From positions 3,598,001-3,662,000 of the forward strand of contig NZ_AP023189.1 in assembly GCF_012767755.2 (NCBI RefSeq): DNA of 64,000 nt, in the 5' to 3' direction. The notes under the pieces were generated by a model, which saw nothing but the letters and a program-made list of their open reading frames with translations, had not been told where the DNA came from and did no database searches. Below are positions 62,245 through 64,000 of the stretch, one piece after another (the first letter of the stretch is position 1; each line of letters starts with the position of its first letter). Made by a program: the position numbers and the translations under genes. This DNA is from Pseudomonas tohonis (GTDB taxonomy: Bacteria; Pseudomonadota; Gammaproteobacteria; Pseudomonadales; Pseudomonadaceae).

Positions 62245-64000
62245 ATGCCCAACAACCTGAAATTCAGCCACAAGATCCTCCTGGCAGCGTCCCTGGTGAT
62301 GATCACCGCCTTCGCCTGCTTCGTCCTGTTCAACGACTACCGCCAGCGCCAGACCCTGCGCACCGACGTGCACAACTCGCTGCAGGACCTCGGCGCGCTG
62401 ACCACCAGCAACATCAAGAACTGGCTCGAAGGCCGCATCCAGCTGCTCGAATCCCTCGGCCAGCAGGTCGCCGCCAACGGCACCGAGAAGGAGCAACTGG
62501 CCCGCTCCATCGGCCTGCCGGTCTATGGCCAGCGCTTCCAGCTCAGCTATTTCGGCGGTGAAGACGGCCTGATGTTCTCGGTGCCGGCCGGCAACCGCCC
62601 CGCCGACTACGACCCGCGCCAGCGCGGCTGGTACAAGGCCGCCAGCGCCGCCCAGGGCACCATCCTCACCGAGCCGTACATCGCCGCCTCGTCGGGCAAG
62701 CTGGTGATCACCATCGCCACCCCGGTGCGCGTCGATGGCCGCTTCGTCGGCGTCGCCGGTGCCGACATGGACCTGGACAGCATCACCCGGCTGATCAACT
62801 CGCTGAACTTCAAGGGCAACGGCCACGCCTTCCTGGTCAGCGCCCAGGGCAAGGTGCTGCTGCACCCGCAGAACCAGTACATCCTCAAGAACCTCGGCGA
62901 CCTCTACCCCGGCGCCACCCCGGCCATCCGCCCGGGCGTCTCCGAGATCGACGTGGACGGCCGCACCCAGTTCATCTCCTTCACCCCCATCGAGGGCGTG
63001 CCGTCGACCGACTGGTACATCGCCCTGGTGCTGGACCAGGACGCCGCCTTCTCCATGCTCGGCGAGTTCCGTACCTCGGCCATCATCGCCACCGTCATCG
63101 CCGTGGTGCTGACCTTCATCCTGCTGGGCATGCTGATCCGCGTGCTGATGCAGCCGCTGCTGGTGATGGGCCGCGCCATGGGCGACATCGCCGAGGGCGA
63201 AGGCGACCTGACCCGCCGTCTGGAGGTGCATTCCCAGGACGAATTCGGCGAGCTGGCGCAGGCCTTCAACCGCTTCGTCTCGCGCATCCACGCGTCGATC
63301 CGCGAGGTGTCCTCGGCCACCATCCAGGTCAACGAAGTGGCCAAGCTGGTGGTCAACGCCTCCAACTCCTCGATGCACAACTCCGACGAACAGGCCCAGC
63401 GCACCAACAGCGTGGCCGCCGCCATCAACGAGCTGGGCGCCGCCGCCCAGGAGATCGCCCGCAACGCCGCCGACGCCTCGCACCAGGCCTCCGACGCCCG
63501 CGAACTGGCCGAGGAAGGCAAGCAGGTGGTCGGCAGGACCCTCACCGCCATGCACGAGCTGTCCAGCAAGATCAGCGCCTCCAGCGCACAGATCGAGACC
63601 CTCGCCGGCAAGACGGTCAACATCGGCCAGATCCTCGACGTGATCAAAGGCATCTCCGAGCAGACCAACCTGCTCGCGCTCAATGCCGCCATCGAAGCGG
63701 CCCGCGCAGGCGAACAGGGTCGCGGCTTTGCCGTGGTCGCCGACGAGGTGCGCAGCCTCGCCCACCGCACCCAGGTGTCGGCCCAGGAGATCCACCAGAT
63801 GATCGAGGAACTGCAGGTCGGCTCCCGCGAGGCGGTCGGCACCATGACCGAGAGCCAGCGCTACAGCCAGCAGAGCGTCGAGATCGCCAACCTGGCCGGC
63901 GAACGCCTCTCCAGCGTCACCCAGCGCATCGGCGAGATCGACGGCATGAACCAGTCCGTCGCCACCGCCACCGAGGAACAGACCTCCGTGGTCGAAGCGC
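62245..64000 (+). CDS. Methyl-accepting chemotaxis protein, dCache amino-acid-type sensor (partial, C-terminus beyond window)
   Basis: About 585 codons are present. An N-terminal membrane helix, a periplasmic dCache_1 domain (about 35-275), a second helix, HAMP and most of the signalling module are visible. The sensor has [12 protein letters not shown] followed by TEPY and GADMD, close to the amino-acid-binding motif of PctA-type receptors, but the position usually held by an Asp two residues after the Tyr of TEPY is Ala. It may sense amino acids or amines. From 63379 onward the DNA is nearly identical to the receptor gene at 48447-50591. Confidence 0.92.
   Translation, partial: MPNNLKFSHKILLAASLVMITAFACFVLFNDYRQRQTLRTDVHNSLQDLGALTTSNIKNWLEGRIQLLESLGQQVAANGTEKEQLARSIGLPVYGQRFQLSYFGGEDGLMFSVPAGNRPADYDPRQRGWYKAASAAQGTILTEPYIAASSGKLVITIATPVRVDGRFVGVAGADMDLDSITRLINSLNFKGNGHAFLVSAQGKVLLHPQNQYILKNLGDLYPGATPAIRPGVSEIDVDGRTQFISFTPIEGVPSTDWYIALVLDQDAAFSMLGEFRTSAIIATVIAVVLTFILLGMLIRVLMQPLLVMGRAMGDIAEGEGDLTRRLEVHSQDEFGELAQAFNRFVSRIHASIREVSSATIQVNEVAKLVVNASNSSMHNSDEQAQRTNSVAAAINELGAAAQEIARNAADASHQASDARELAEEGKQVVGRTLTAMHELSSKISASSAQIETLAGKTVNIGQILDVIKGISEQTNLLALNAAIEAARAGEQGRGFAVVADEVRSLAHRTQVSAQEIHQMIEELQVGSREAVGTMTESQRYSQQSVEIANLAGERLSSVTQRIGEIDGMNQSVATATEEQTSVVEA

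Noticed and set aside
61898..62333. Several 70-180 codon frames on both strands in the gap before the second chemoreceptor
   Set aside because: Mutually overlapping, rich in Pro/Arg/Ala, no ribosome sites and no recognisable motif.

Overview
The window is chromosomal DNA of very high GC content, with gene content and synteny typical of Pseudomonas sensu lato. It carries an Hxc-type type II secretion cluster in the P. aeruginosa gene order, a GcsR-controlled glycine catabolic operon, a GlgE-type glucan operon and a full phenylacetate (paa) cluster. I see no rRNA, tRNA, prophage, insertion sequence or CRISPR. The intergenic regions are crowded with short interspersed palindromic repeats of several families.

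Layout. 1-9130: ten hxc (gsp) genes of a type II secretion system in four transcription units; the first (hxcR) runs off the left edge, and a PhoB-box-like promoter precedes hxcV. 9130-9806: three 223-224 bp tandem repeats and a hairpin. 9872-17410: glgE, treS-mak fusion and glgB (trehalose to maltose-1-phosphate to branched alpha-glucan). 17623-25696: the regulator gcsR, three GcsR-type sites, a textbook sigma-54 promoter, then gcvH-gcvP-sdaA-gcvT; the glyA2 gene that P. aeruginosa has in this operon is absent. 26295-26849: a small lipoprotein behind a second PhoB-like box. 27188-46836: feaR, paaYX, paaFGHIJK, a short interruption (higBA toxin-antitoxin, DUF1428, small ORFs, microsatellite-like repeats), then paaABCDE, a DUF485 gene with the permease paaL, and paaZ. 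47064-54399: an outer-membrane porin, a chemoreceptor and aromatic amine dehydrogenase genes aauBEDA with a cytochrome c. 54715-60132: a LysE exporter with an AraC regulator, and a doxX / ABM-domain / amidohydrolase / ycaC-type hydrolase run. 60388-64000: an MscS channel with a cyclic-nucleotide-type domain and a second chemoreceptor cut by the right edge.

How it fits together. The 27-54 kb stretch looks like one catabolic island for aromatic amines. The periplasmic TTQ enzyme AauAB would oxidise 2-phenylethylamine-type amines to aldehydes. After an aldehyde dehydrogenase step not encoded here, phenylacetate would be taken up by PaaL, activated by PaaK, epoxidised by PaaABCE, opened by PaaZ and beta-oxidised by PaaFGHJ. 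The most interesting signal is a helically phased direct repeat, TGGCA-N8-CAA every 20-21 bp. It occurs upstream of both the porin-chemoreceptor pair and aauBEDA and resembles the site I recall for E. coli FeaR (TGNCA-N8-AAA). It suggests that FeaR here controls uptake, taxis and oxidation of aromatic amines together. A second recurring motif, TTGTATC, sits at the paaY, paaF and paaA promoters and is the best candidate for PaaX binding.
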